This document shows, piece after piece, positions 1 to 11,359 of a stretch of DNA of 64,000 bases (the first letter of the stretch is position 1; each line of letters opens with the position of its first letter). A program made the translations under genes and the position numbers. Under the pieces are notes generated by a model. The model ran no database searches. It saw nothing but the letters and a program-made list of their open reading frames with translations, and was not told the DNA's origin. The stretch is from Daucus carota subsp. sativus (lineage: Eukaryota > Streptophyta > Magnoliopsida > Apiales > Apiaceae): assembly GCF_001625215.2 (NCBI RefSeq), contig NC_030386.2, forward strand, positions 21,174,545-21,238,544, given 5' to 3'.

Positions 1-1128
1 AGGCCAAATGAGAGAACATATACAACATTGGTTGATGGCTTCTGTCAGCAGGGATGTCTGGATGAAGCTTATCGAGTATTAAATGAAATGAGTAGAAGTG
101 GTTTCTCACCTTCCATAGTAACGTACAATGCATTAATCAACGGTCACTGCTTATCGGGAAGAATAGAAGATGCTTTTAAAGTGCTTGAAGATATGACAGA
201 AAAGAAGCTAGTTCCAGACGTAGTAAGTTACAGTACACTCATATCTGCGTTCTGCAGAAATCAGGATCTGGAGAGAGCATTTGAGATAAATCGCATGATG
301 GTTGAAAAGGGTGTTTTACCTGATACGATCACGTACTCATCACTGATTAAAGGTCTTTGTGAGCAGCGCAGACTGGGCGAAGCTTGTGATCTATTTCAAG
401 ATATGATAGGAAAAGGTTTGTCCCCGGATGAATGTACGTACACTACCTTGATCAACGGGCACTGTACTGAAGGAGATGTAAACACTGCTCTTCATCTACA
501 TGACGAAATGATTAAAAAGGGGTTGCTTCCTGATGTTGTTACTTACAGCGTGCTGATTAATGGGCTTAGCAAACAAGCTCGGACGAAAGAGGCAAAGCAG
601 CTTTTATTCAAGCTATATTATCAGGAGTCAGTTCCTGTTGATGTCACGTATAACACACTAATTGAAAGTTCTAGTAATATTGAGGTGAAAAGTGTTATTG
701 CTCTAATAAAGGGATTCTGTATGAAGGGCTTGATGAAAGAAGCTGATCGAGTTTTTGATTCAATGCTTCAGAGGGATAGAAGGCCTAGTGCAGCGGTTTA
801 CAATATCATGATACATGGCCATTGTAGGGGTGGCAATTTGCAGAAAGCCTATAATATGTACCAGGAGATGATGCATGATGGATTTATTGCTCATACTGCA
901 ACCATAATTGCACTTGCTAAAGAACTTCGGAAAGATGGGTTGACTGATGAGTTGAATCAAGTTATAGAAAACACATTGAGAAGCTGTCAGCTTACTGATG
1001 CGGAGCTTGCAAAAGTCCTTGTTCAGATCAACAATAAAGAAGGCAACACTGATGCTGCATTTGACGTTCTTAATGAAATGGCCAGGGATGGTCTTCTTCC
1101 CAACAGTGGGAAAAGTACACGTGCTTAG
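1..1128 (+). CDS. EMB2745: P-class pentatricopeptide repeat protein, 3' part (EMB2745-like)
   Basis: The frame is open from base 1, so the gene starts before the window; 375 codons remain and a TAG ends at 1128. Tandem 35-residue P-type PPR motifs are visible, each with the VTYNALINGHC / VSYSTLISAFC / ITYSSLIKGLC type of first helix and a PD or PS linker: about five canonical repeats, then two or three more degenerate ones. P-class PPR proteins bind organellar RNA in mitochondria or plastids. The distal block (NTLIESSSNIEVKS, IALIKGFCMKG, AYNMYQEM, then a LLPN tail) matches what I remember of Arabidopsis At5g39710 (EMB2745), an embryo-essential PPR gene. The family is certain from the repeats; orthology is from memory and less certain. 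No intron is needed in the visible part. Confidence 0.9.
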   Translation, partial: RPNERTYTTLVDGFCQQGCLDEAYRVLNEMSRSGFSPSIVTYNALINGHCLSGRIEDAFKVLEDMTEKKLVPDVVSYSTLISAFCRNQDLERAFEINRMMVEKGVLPDTITYSSLIKGLCEQRRLGEACDLFQDMIGKGLSPDECTYTTLINGHCTEGDVNTALHLHDEMIKKGLLPDVVTYSVLINGLSKQARTKEAKQLLFKLYYQESVPVDVTYNTLIESSSNIEVKSVIALIKGFCMKGLMKEADRVFDSMLQRDRRPSAAVYNIMIHGHCRGGNLQKAYNMYQEMMHDGFIAHTATIIALAKELRKDGLTDELNQVIENTLRSCQLTDAELAKVLVQINNKEGNTDAAFDVLNEMARDGLLPNSGKSTRA

Positions 1129-1791
1129 AAATTATTGCACGATATCACTTGATTGAACATTGAGCATGTGTCAGTGAATTTAATCGGCTGTCTACCAAAA
1201 TTTGACAAAGTCTACCTTCCTTGATTTACTGTGGTTTAATCATGTTAATGTTGATGGAATTGAGGAACACCACTGCTAGGGGAGCCATACTTTCTTTTGC
1301 ACCTCGAGCTTTAGGTCAAGACACTGCTGATTGGGTTCTGGACTGGTCAACAGTTATAAAGGTACAACTTGGACTTGTTTTTAGAGTTTATTGCATATGG
1401 TACCCCTATAACTTTAGACAAAAAACACTGACTTTTTTTAGTGGAAGTTTGCTAACCAACTTTAAATTCTCTTTCAATTTGCACCCCTAACTCCTAAGAC
1501 AGTAAGACGCTTTTCTGTCAAGATTATTCCGTTATATTTTTAAGTAAAAAGTTGTTTTACTAATTTTATACTACCTACATCCCTAATTGTATGAACCTTT
1601 GACTTTTTGCACGTATGTTAAGGCGTATAAATATGATACTTGTAAATAAAATTTTTCTTAATTTTGTTTTTTTACGAAAACTTAAATGTAGGAATTGAAA
1701 ATATCTTGTAAATTTAAAAATAGAATTTCAAAGTATAAATTAAAAGTATCCCAAAAGTTTAAATAGTTAAATTCTTTTATAGAACCAACCA
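1129..1791. other. 3' flank of the PPR gene
   Basis: AT-rich DNA downstream of the PPR stop. It probably holds the 3' UTR. A 89-codon open stretch at 1221-1490 has no recognisable domain and I do not call it a gene. Confidence 0.5.
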
Positions 1792-1801
1792 TAAAATACA
1801 T

Positions 1802-2354
1802 GGGTTAATTATCTAGTTGGTCACTGAAGTGGGCTTAATATATCAAGTTGGTCACTGAACTGAAAACGGTATCAAGATGGTCACTAAAGTCACCATAAAT
1901 ATCAAATAAGTACCTTGAAATATGAGTTCAAGCAATAAAAATATTATTTATAGAGTTTTACACATCATTTTTAAATGTTACCACAACCAACTAAAAGGTT
2001 ATGATTTCTAGTATTTACGATAATATATTAAGATTTTATAAAATTAATTTATCATTTATTTTTTATTATATAGTTATTTTCTTTGTTTAATTAAAAATAA
2101 ATAATAAATGAACTTGATAAAATCTAAATATATTATCCTAAATACTAGAAATCATAACCTTTTACTTGGTTATGGTAACATTCAAGAATAATGTGTGAAA
2201 CTCTATAAATAATATTTTTGCTGCTTGAACTCATATTTCGAGGTACTTGTTTGATATTTATGGTGACTTTAGTGACCATTTTGATACCGTTTTTAGTTCA
2301 GTGACCAACTTGATACATTAAGTCCACTTCAGTGACCAACTAGATAATAAACCC
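1802..2354. mobile_element. Mutator-like foldback MITE with 10-bp TSD
   Basis: Nearly the whole 553 bp is an inverted repeat. The left arm starts GGGTTAATTATCTAGTTGGT and the right arm, read in reverse complement, starts GGGTTTATTATCTAGTTGGT; similarity continues for about 200 bp on each side. It is flanked by an exact 10-bp direct repeat, TAAAATACAT (1792-1801 and 2355-2364). Long terminal inverted repeats with a 9-11 bp TSD fit Mutator-like elements. There is no coding capacity. Confidence 0.85.
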
Positions 2355-2364
2355 TAAAATACAT

Positions 2365-5300
2365 GGTTCTATTTTAGCACCAAAAAGTATTTTTGAGTGC
2401 TAACTTATAGAAATAACTCCATCTATTTGAGCACAACCATTGGACTTGCTCTAAGAAAATAAAATTGTGTTGTCGACCCAAAGTCCAACATTATCTTTAT
2501 ATTTCTTCAGTTAATGATTTAATCTTTCAAAAAATTTATCACTCTTTGGTATGCTGTCTCTACACTGCCTTTTGCATTCTAATCAGGTAGATCCTTTAAA
2601 ATCAATACCTCATTGTACTTGTTCTATGTTCATTGCATGACACGGTTCCATACATGATGCCTCAATTTTGTATGTCTGCTGTGCTGTTGTGTATGGTGGC
2701 TACATTCTAAAGTAGTAGGGATTTCATGTTTGATTATTCGAAGACTTTATGCACAACTAATAAAGAGCATCAATGTGTTTATAGAAGACTTTCCAAATAG
2801 TTTCTCTAAACTTGTCATCTGTGCTACAATCTTGTCTCAATAGGGGTGTCTCGAGAGAGTAGGGTGACACTGTGCAGATCTACACTATGCAGCCATGCAA
2901 AACCCTGGCATCGATGGTATTAAGTTGCTTTTTGCCACAGTACTGAAATATGGTAATGCTAGACGTCATGATCACAGTTCAAATATTTCAAAAGATTTGT
3001 TGAATCTTGTCAATTGAAGATTCCTCAAGGAGCTCCAAGTTGTTGTCATAAGATATACGCTGAAGAGATGCTGACTCTCTTTCCCATAACTATCTTTCTG
3101 TACAAAAAAAAAAAAGAGTGAAGCCTGAACATTTTACTTTTAGCGGATGTTTTTTTTCTCTTTTTTACAATGAGTGCCAAACATACATGTGTGTGCTAAC
3201 AGAAGATAGATTGTCGAGTAAGCACATTAGGCACTACAGTTTATTCTTTTTGTACAGTGATGTATTTTGCTCCAACATTTGCTTGTATTTGGTTTGGGCC
3301 GCAAAGATGGGAGAGAGGTGAAGTCTCTTGATATATAAGCTTTACTTTCGTACAACTGCTCATTGCTGATTGATATGCGGCTGGTTCTGAACTTAAAGGT
3401 CCCTTTGTGTAAGGCAGTGCTTTGGCAGTGCCACTCCAGTATTCAGTCGTGAAAAATATTAAATTTGCTCATAATTTTCTACTAATGGACCGTTCTTTTC
3501 ACCAAGGATCAAGGTTTCATGGTAGTTTAGATGATGCAATAAGATAGGATATAAGGTGAAAAGAATAAAGAATCATCATTGACATGTTTGCACTACCAAG
3601 AGGTCATATAAAACATATATACCAAGGAAGAGCGGGAGAGGGAGAGAGCGAGGATGGGTGAGTGGGTCGGAGGGGGGGAGATGAGCTCAACTAGATTTTG
3701 TTTAGTGAAAAAAAACTGAAATATGAGGAACTAAGAACACGGATGATACACATAAATCATACCCTGGCCAACCCTGTTGCACAAGTATCTGATGCACTCA
3801 ATGACAGTGTGATTTAAGATTAGCGCAAGCGAGAACCCTCTCTAAGGACCTCAACAAAATGAGGCTGTGACTTTGGTGGTAGTTTTCTCATGTTCTGGTT
3901 TGTTTACAATTTTATGTCAGATCGGATTTCGATTGTTGAATTACTGTTTAGCCTCCTCAACTTGTCAAACCTCAGCAGGATAGGAACCGACTGTGGCTCA
4001 AAGCTAAATTTATTGCACCTTCCCAGTAAAACATAAATTTTTACACTTCCATTGCACCCAAAGTGTGTGCACAAACACAACTGTAGTAAAACAAAGCGGC
4101 AACATTGCTAATCATGGACAGCATAAGAGGGTGGATTGCTATACAGATAAACTGATAAACAAGCAACAAATGCTTCCCCATCCATATATATGTTCAGTTT
4201 CTAAATTATCCATACTGTAAGTTGGCACTATGCTTTATATCCATTCAGAATAAGACAATGTTATTAGGACATTCAACAGCAATATAAACTTCTCCTTCTC
4301 TTCATAAAACTAATAACTCTTGAGTATGGTAACCTATCACAAAGAGCATAAGAAAGATGTAGCAGACCATGAAGCAAATTTCAATTCTCTTTCTCTACTT
4401 CTCAGTATTCATGTAGAATTTATTGCCATATAAAAAAGAAGACGCTGACAAGTAAGCTAGTTGGCCCAGTTACCACAATGAGATTAGCTGCCATGTTCCA
4501 GGACTTGTCAGAAAATGACCAATATTTATATGTTTTCAATTGTCGGACTCGGCTTTATTTTTAAGAGTTTGAATATTTATGACCAAGGAGTAACAAGCTT
4601 TTATATTGGATAGAAAGGGGATACTAAAAAGTAAGTCCTAAACAAGGTTCTATTCAGTAGAGAAGTAATAGAAGAGATAAATATTAACATGTAAGAGGAA
4701 AATTAAAAAAACAAAAAGGACACATGAATACGAAGAACCTCAACATAGTCCTGCTGCACCAGCGTCTGATGTTTTTGGTAACACGAGGTAAGATGACTCG
4801 TTATTATGGTATTTTCTTGTTTCTATAATACAAATCATACTTGTACCTCTTCTTCCAAGCATCAATTTTGTGGTTATTTCCACTACCTCTAGAGCCTTAT
4901 TTAGCCTTTTCTAAGAACAGGTACCAGAAATATAAGAGTCCATACTCTACAAAGATGACACAGGATGCAGAACAAATCTCAAGGAAAGCAAGAAGCTACT
5001 TCAAGGATATAAGTTGTTGGCAGTCTTTATATTTTTCCAATAAGACAGTTCAGTAAATTAACCGATACATACATTTATAGACTTGCATTCCACAAAATGT
5101 GTGCGCAGATCAACAAATTCTAAGTCTTACACTGAAATGCTTTCTTTCGGTCATATATTGTCAAGGCTAGACAGGTAGACTAAAATATTACTGTACTATA
5201 TCAATCACACATTCACACTCAATACTAAGAACAATTAAACAGAGTTTGGACAGATTAAGCAGATGGATCAACAAGGATGCATTTTCCTATAGATAATAAC

Positions 5301-5492
5301 TTACATAAAATTCAAAGTATTCGAGCTTATCAATAGCCATTAAACCATTGGAGATAACTACAACAAATCTACCTCTAAATGTTATTTAAAGATAGAAGAC
5401 ATGTACTCTAAAACATACAAGTTAGATCGGCCTGGTGGAAAAGATTCTTATGGTGAGCACAGGAAGAAACCCACGTCCTTGAGAACAATGCC
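2365..5492. other. Intergenic spacer
   Basis: About 3.1 kb of AT-rich DNA with no open frame showing a recognisable domain. There is a purine-rich patch near 3626-3680. The last few hundred bases probably include the 3' UTR of the minus-strand DDE gene. I saw no tRNA-like or other structured RNA. Confidence 0.5.
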
Positions 5493-6824
5493 TCATCTTG
5501 ATGAAAGCCTTTGGTACAAATCATCAGCCAACGCCTGCCTCACGCTTTCCCCAAAGTAATAGTAAGACTTCTCGTTCTCCAATATTCCAGGAGATTCCCC
5601 AATCTCTTCGGGTTCCTTCCACAGATCAGGTTCAGGCTCCTTAGCAATCTGACACAAATTATGCAACACACAACAAGCTACAATCGTCTGAGGTGCATGA
5701 TTTATATCCACATTCAAATCCTGCAAAATCCTCCACCTCCCTTTAAGTAATCCAATAGCTTCCTCCGCATGCTTTCTTCCCTTCATCAATGCCTCATCAA
5801 ACGCATTCTGCGCAGGACTTCCCGTCCTATTCCAAGAAAACGGAGTCATCAAAAACGACAACAAAGGATAACACCAATCTCCAACAATGTAAGGCCTCAA
5901 ATTATGTCCCCTCACATTTATTACCTTATCCCACAGAATATCCCCCGAAACCAACCTATTATACAACAAACTATCCCTCAAATGAGTAGCATCATCAAAA
6001 CCACCCGGTGCCTTCACACAAACATCCCACAAAATCTTCTTATGATCCGAAACAACCTGCAATAAAACCGAAGGAAACCCATGTTTCGAAACAAAGACAT
6101 CCCCCACATTCTTAGACCTAACCTTCACAGCAGTAGTATCCATAGCTCCACAAATATTGGGCAATGAAGTCAACTCCTCAAACGCCTGTGTCGTCTCATG
6201 TAAACGACGTCTCACAATAGGAATCCTTATAAACTCCGGAGAAAGCTTAGTAGCCAATAACCTAGTAACCATATTCGTAATCTTGGAAATCAAATAAGGC
6301 TCAAGCGAATACCTCTTGGCCAACGTCTTAGCACTAAGACCTAACGACAATCTCGACAACACCATCGCCACCGCGTAATCAGTAGGCAAAGACAAATTAC
6401 TCTGAGCAATAAAAGGCTTAAGTTTGTCAACAACAGTAGTAAAAACAGGGTAAGAAAGTCCATACAACGATCGCCACTGCGCATCCCTCAAAGGAGCTTC
6501 CATAGCCCAAATGTGCTCCGTCGAAAAAGCCCGAAAAGCCGAAATCGAGAACTGGTGCTTGTGATCAGAATCAGGGGAATTGGGTTCTGGGTTTTGGTGG
6601 GGTTGGGAAGAGGAGGCTGGGGATGAATTTTGGAGCGAAGTGGTGGTGAGATAAGAGAGAACGGAGGCGATAGTGAAGAAGAGGAGAGGCGCGGCGGAGG
6701 TGGAGGTGAGGAGAGAGGTGGGGGAGGTGGGGGTAGGGGTGGGGGTGAGGAGGGAAGAGGTGGGGTCCAGGTGGTTTTGGAGGTGGAGGAGATTTGTGAG
6801 CATCAACAAGAAAGATTCATCCAT
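5493..6824 (-). CDS. PIF/Harbinger transposase-derived DDE nuclease-domain protein (ALP1-like group)
   Basis: Single-exon 443-residue protein. Residues 1-90 are Thr/Ser/Pro-rich and low complexity. Residues about 225-390 form a DDE_Tnp_4 (PF13359) domain: GAMDTTAV (D229), VGDWCYPL (D316) and HAEEAIGLLKGRW (E354), so all three presumed catalytic acidic residues are kept. CCVLHNLC at 384-391 is the usual end of the domain. The ATG lies in GCCATGG, a favourable context. Plants carry several domesticated PIF/Harbinger genes of this size; ALP1 acts with Polycomb complexes in Arabidopsis, and another such gene (At3g19120, from memory) begins similarly. I see no terminal inverted repeats or 3-bp TSD around it, and no partner Myb-like ORF. 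That favours a host gene over a live transposon. Whether it retains nuclease activity is unknown. Confidence 0.85.
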   Translation of the reverse strand: MDESFLLMLTNLLHLQNHLDPTSSLLTPTPTPTSPTSLLTSTSAAPLLFFTIASVLSYLTTTSLQNSSPASSSQPHQNPEPNSPDSDHKHQFSISAFRAFSTEHIWAMEAPLRDAQWRSLYGLSYPVFTTVVDKLKPFIAQSNLSLPTDYAVAMVLSRLSLGLSAKTLAKRYSLEPYLISKITNMVTRLLATKLSPEFIRIPIVRRRLHETTQAFEELTSLPNICGAMDTTAVKVRSKNVGDVFVSKHGFPSVLLQVVSDHKKILWDVCVKAPGGFDDATHLRDSLLYNRLVSGDILWDKVINVRGHNLRPYIVGDWCYPLLSFLMTPFSWNRTGSPAQNAFDEALMKGRKHAEEAIGLLKGRWRILQDLNVDINHAPQTIVACCVLHNLCQIAKEPEPDLWKEPEEIGESPGILENEKSYYYFGESVRQALADDLYQRLSSR

Positions 6825-6900
6825 GGCTGAGTTGAAAGGTTAGGTTAAAGAGATGCTTCTTGATTTTCCGATGAGATGAATTGGGGATATGTTCAGACTA

Positions 6901-7128
6901 TGGCCCTGTTTGTTTCGCAGAATCAGAAGTTACTTCTAGCTTCTGCTTCTCTTGACCCGTTTGTGTAAAGAAGTAGAAGCACTTTTAAAAAGCTGAGAAT
7001 GCTAGCTTCTCTCTCACAGCTTCTGCTTCTTTTCCAAACACTTTATTAACTTATTTACTTCTCACTTCTGCTGCACTTCTCTATTTTAAGCAAGAAGTCA
7101 CTTCTTTTAACCTTGCCCAAACGGCCCC
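6901..7128. mobile_element. Possible small hAT-like MITE
   Basis: About 230 bp starting GGCCCTGTTTG and ending CAAACGGCCCC, an imperfect inverted repeat typical of small plant hAT elements. The interior is rich in AGAAGC/GCTTCT words. A clean 8-bp TSD was not found. It sits just upstream of the DDE gene and could overlap its promoter. Confidence 0.45.
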
Positions 7129-8853
7129 TATACTTTAAAACTTTTTATGTTTTGCTCCCAAGTGGGGGAACTCGGGGAGGACCGGAGGAGTGAGTGTTTT
7201 TTACATTTTGAATTTGGTTTAAATTTTGAATGACAACCAAAATTACGAGTTAACAAAGTTATAAGTGATATAATAATTTTTCATTAAAAAATAATTTGAC
7301 TCATCTTATATTCACATATAAACATTTCAATATATTATTTTTTTAGCTCCCGTTCAATTTAAATTAATAAATATTAAAGTTTAAGAGATATCAAATAATA
7401 AATAGGTTGTATATTTGTACAAGTAGAGTCAAATGTATTTCGTGAACTTGCACTTCATGTGTGCGTATCAACCTTTCAAGAAACATCATTTATAATTTTT
7501 AAATTTTGATTTTTTTATTAAATGTGTTGTTTTGTCAATTTGGACTAATACTGTTAAGGATATTTCTATATTTGTAATTATATTTTCGTGTTTATCCCTG
7601 ATTAAAAATCCGACTTTAATGATTTAGAATTCTAGTTTGAGAATCAAATTGGAGCGATCAATGATAGTATGGGTTGCGTAGACAAATTTAAAATATTAAC
7701 ATATGTTTTAGGGATTGTATATTATATACAAAATCATGTTATTACAATTAGTTTGTACGTATTTTAACGAGTGGTATTCTTATTTGTGATCATCACAAAT
7801 TCTTGGTACTTCTAATTTTGTTTGAATAATTGTTATTATATGATTGTCATAATTTTTTATTATTGGGATACTTCTATGAAATGATCATAGATTTTTCATT
7901 TCTCATTGTTATATTATATTATTGTATTGATTTTGTATATTAATATTTATTTTGTTGTTGCTCAATCTTTCACTCAATTTTTATCATCTATATCTTAATT
8001 GTTGAAACTAGTTCTCAATCAAAAGGATGGATTGAGTTAGTTTATGAAACTATATTAAAAATAGATGCTTGAATGTCTTGTAAATTCAACACTTGATTTT
8101 GTGTTATATAATGCACACTTAGTCAGTCTACTAATGAGTTATGAGTGAGAAGGTTGATGTATTTATCTTTAACATATTATGTCATATATATACAAAGAGT
8201 TATGGATATCATATCAGACACAAAAAAATATCATAACACTTTGTTTATTTGTTGCACTTTGTTCTAAACATGTTTTGCTAGAGCAAATCCTCACCTACTG
8301 TAGTGAAAGTTAAATACAAGGGTGTTTTTGATAGATCTGTGATGAAAGGTGATGGAAAAATGTTGTTGGTTATGTGGCAATGGTTTTAAATATAGCGAGG
8401 GATTATATTGTTTGTTTTGTCTTGATCACTGAGATAAAGATTGTGTTTAAATTATTAAATTAGTGCTTTGATCGATATAATAATTTACGATTCCCAAACA
8501 CTAGTTTTGATAAGTGAGAGGCACATAGGATATGATGAATGAGTCTAAGTCTAATTCATTCGAAAATCCGCTTGTAAGAGAGGAATCTAAGTCCGTGCTA
8601 GAGGAGCCGATAAGAGAGCCATATGAACGAGTTCCGAAGTGTGACTTGTATGTATTGGCAAAACCTCTGAGTTGCGATGATTGTTTGAACTTGGATAACG
8701 AGGGATAGTAACTAGGAAGATCACCAACTCTAGTTACGGTTGAGTCTCTAATCCAAGATGCTAAGAACAGAAATCGAGCTATCGAGGATAGTAGTCACAG
8801 AGGCGTCTTCAGGGGGAGTCTCCCCAGTTATTTGCCTAGAGTTTCCATCGGTA
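7129..8853. other. Intergenic spacer
   Basis: About 1.7 kb, very AT-rich to 8500, then a more mixed-composition patch (8540-8850) without an open frame. The patch may be decayed transposon sequence; nothing in it is recognisable. Confidence 0.4.
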
Positions 8854-9158
8854 CAGGGGCCTCCAATATATATACATACATGTAGTATTAATATTTATAA
8901 TTATTAGTTATTAATTATATTCAATAAAATTATTCAAATAATATCTATTCTTCTTTCCTATACACCAGTTTAGGAATATGGACACTCAAAAGCAAGAAGA
9001 ATAATAACTTCTTAGCTTTAACTTGAACTATTTTTATGCTTTGTTTCTTAGTTAAGAATTATTTTACTACCGCAAATTTTTCATGTGATTTTAGTTCATC
9101 AAATTTTAGATTTTGGTTCAAAAATACTAGGGTCTCCGAAATCCTGGAGACGGCCCTG
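8854..9158. mobile_element. Possible hAT-like element remnant
   Basis: The left end reads CAGGGGCCTCCA and the right end, reverse-complemented, CAGGGCCGTCTCCA, an imperfect inverted repeat over 305 bp. No convincing 8-bp TSD was seen, so this is tentative. Confidence 0.3.
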
Positions 9159-9286
9159 AGTAGTCATACAAGTCTTGTTGATCTTCCATTTCAGCTAGAG
9201 AACTAGGAAATGAGAGATCATCATTTCGATTTTATTATATAAAATTTAAAATTATAAAATAAATTAAACTTGAATTATAAAATATA

Positions 9287-9547
9287 ACTCCCTCCGTCCC
9301 AAAATAGTTGTCACATTTGGTTTTGTGCCAGTTAAATTGATTAAAGTTTGACTGAAAAATTTATTAATATTTTATCAATTGGAAAATTAAAATAAATATG
9401 TCATCGGAAATAATTTTTAATATATTTTAAGATGTAATTTTCAATTTTTTAAAATAATAAGTGATTGACTTATAATTTTTGGTCAAAACTTAGTCAATTT
9501 AACCAATAAAAATAGAAATATGACAACTATTTTGAGACGGAGGGAGT
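9287..9547. mobile_element. Stowaway-type MITE (copy with GTTGTCACAT ends)
   Basis: 261-bp element with inverted ends ACTCCCTCCGTCCCAAAATA and its near-complement at the right. ACTCCCTCCGTCC termini are typical of Tc1/mariner Stowaway MITEs. A related 5'-eroded copy is at about 58510-58733. Confidence 0.75.
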
Positions 9548-9609
9548 ATTTAACTAAAATTATAATCTAAAATAAATGAAATGGAAAGTGGATTAATATT
9601 GGAATGGTC

Positions 9610-9794
9610 TTTCCAATGTGTGCCCAAGGGCACACAATAAGTACAAACTCTCATGAAGATGGGCTATTTTGATTGGTGGAATTGGTGTGAATGTAGGGGG
9701 GGGTCATTAACATTTATTATCTATCTACCAATCAAAAGCTAGTATTCATATCAAATTTAGTAATTATTGTGTGTTCTTGGGCACACCATAGAAA
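9610..9794. mobile_element. Small MITE, GTGTGCCCA family, copy 1
   Basis: Inverted ends TTTCCAATGTGTGCCCAAGG and CTTGGGCACACCATAGAAA frame a 185-bp segment with an internal GGTCATTAACATTTATTA core. Three further copies occur at 26279, 29973 and 59075. Confidence 0.6.
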
Positions 9795-10409
9795 ATTCGA
9801 TATTGGAATAGTTTGGGCACTTTAATTTTTTGAGCCCAGTTTTGTACTGTGACTTGTAATGGAATTCAGACAAAATTGAAACGGCCGGCCCACATGGCGC
9901 TCTAACTTACCTTTCTCGGCTTTTGGAGCTTAGAACTTGTAATTGAAATCCCCTTTTAAACTAGCGTCACAACTCACAAGTGTTGTCGTGCATTCACCGA
10001 CTGTTAAGTGGTGACTGATTAAGCAATATTTACTTCCTCGCTTTTATCTTTTAACTGTACCGGTCAGCTATCGGGAAGTGGTGTAATTAGCGGAGGGGTC
10101 CTGTAAAACAATACTCGGCCGGGGAGGTGTCGTCGAGTATCTAAATTTATATTTTCATTAAATTTATAAATATATTAGGGAATATTTATATTTATTAAAT
10201 CTGCGTGTAAATAGACAGCCCAACAGCTCCTTCTAACAGCTTATAATGTGAATGCCATGACAAGTTGATGGGCACTGCTCGTACCCACCATATGAATACA
10301 ATTCTTAGAGCTGTTTGTGCCTTTGTGGTAGTAATTCAACCAGGACACAGATCGAAGATAGTATATAATATATATTTTTCCCATTAATATTTTAATGCAC
10401 AATTATATA
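9795..10409. other. Intergenic spacer
   Basis: About 600 bp without gene-like signals. Confidence 0.4.
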
Positions 10410-10903
10410 CTCTCTCCGTCCTCTTTTACATGTTCATTTTGCTTTTCGAGAAGTCAAATTGACCAATTTTTGACTAAACATTACTCCCTTTGTCCCAGTC
10501 AATTGTATACGTTTTTTTTCACTGCTCGACACGCTTTTTAAGCCTCTTATAAAATATAGTTCTACAACTTATTTTTAAGATTTTTTTTTTGTATAAAAGT
10601 ATAAATGTTATACTTTTATACAAAAAAAAGATTTTAAAAATAATTTACAAAACTATATTATATTGAAGCATTAAAGTTCGTACCACGCCCCCGTCCCCCA
10701 ATGTATACTATTGACTGGGACAGAGGGAGTATAAATTATCTACTCATAATTTCTAAAATCTAAAAGTTGCATATAAAAATAGATTAAATATACTTTCTAG
10801 TAATATAATTTTTATTATTTTTCTCAATTATCTGATACGTGTAAAGTTCAGTCAATTTGATTGGTCAAAGTCAAAATGGACATGTAAAATGGGACGGAGG
10901 GAG
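10410..10903. mobile_element. Stowaway-type MITE interrupted by a second Stowaway
   Basis: Outer element with ends CTCTCTCCGTCC and GGGACGGAGGGAG, flanked by TA (10408-10409 and 10904-10905). The terminal TTTTACATGTTCATTTTG and its complement match across the insertion. Without the insertion it is about 246 bp. It is the same family as 25383-25620. Confidence 0.8.
10484..10729. mobile_element. Nested Stowaway-type MITE
   Basis: 246-bp element inside the previous one. Ends are CTCCCTTTGTCCCAGTCAAT and the complement at the right, with TA at 10482-10483 and 10730-10731. It is the same family as the copies at 43529-43763 and 43992-44242, which share the GTATACGTTT-type subterminal sequence. Confidence 0.8.
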
Positions 10904-11359
10904 TATATCTCTTGTAGCTTCTTTGATTAAAAGAAGGGTAGCGGTCCACAATAATCAGCTGCTGTGGAAGAGTTAAGTAACACTCAATTTCTCCATGATC
11001 ATATTAAAATTTTAATATGTCCAGCGCTTTTTTAGCGCTGGACAGAGATTCTCATGTCCAGCGCTTTTTCAAAAAATTGTGAGTTTTTTAACCGATCCTG
11101 GCATACGACTGCCAGGGACCTGGACCCTTAAAAGAAATAAATAGCTAGTCAGCGATTGCGGCGTTTCAGACACATACATATTACATACAGTTTGATTTAA
11201 AATAAATACCGTCTTTATAGCACGTGGTGGACGGCTACACCTACCCTACTTGTTCCCGTCGCACACAAATTATTTATCTTATCATCGCAAATTCAACTCG
11301 AAACTAATTAAATAAAATAATCATAAATTTAAAGAAACATACAATCTGTTACTGGGCAT
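10904..11359. other. Spacer with a strong hairpin
   Basis: Non-coding. It contains a perfect hairpin at 11018-11044, TGTCCAGCGCT and its complement around a short T-rich loop, followed at 11055 by another half copy of the arm. The rest is probably the 3' flank of the DUF1645 gene. Confidence 0.5.
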
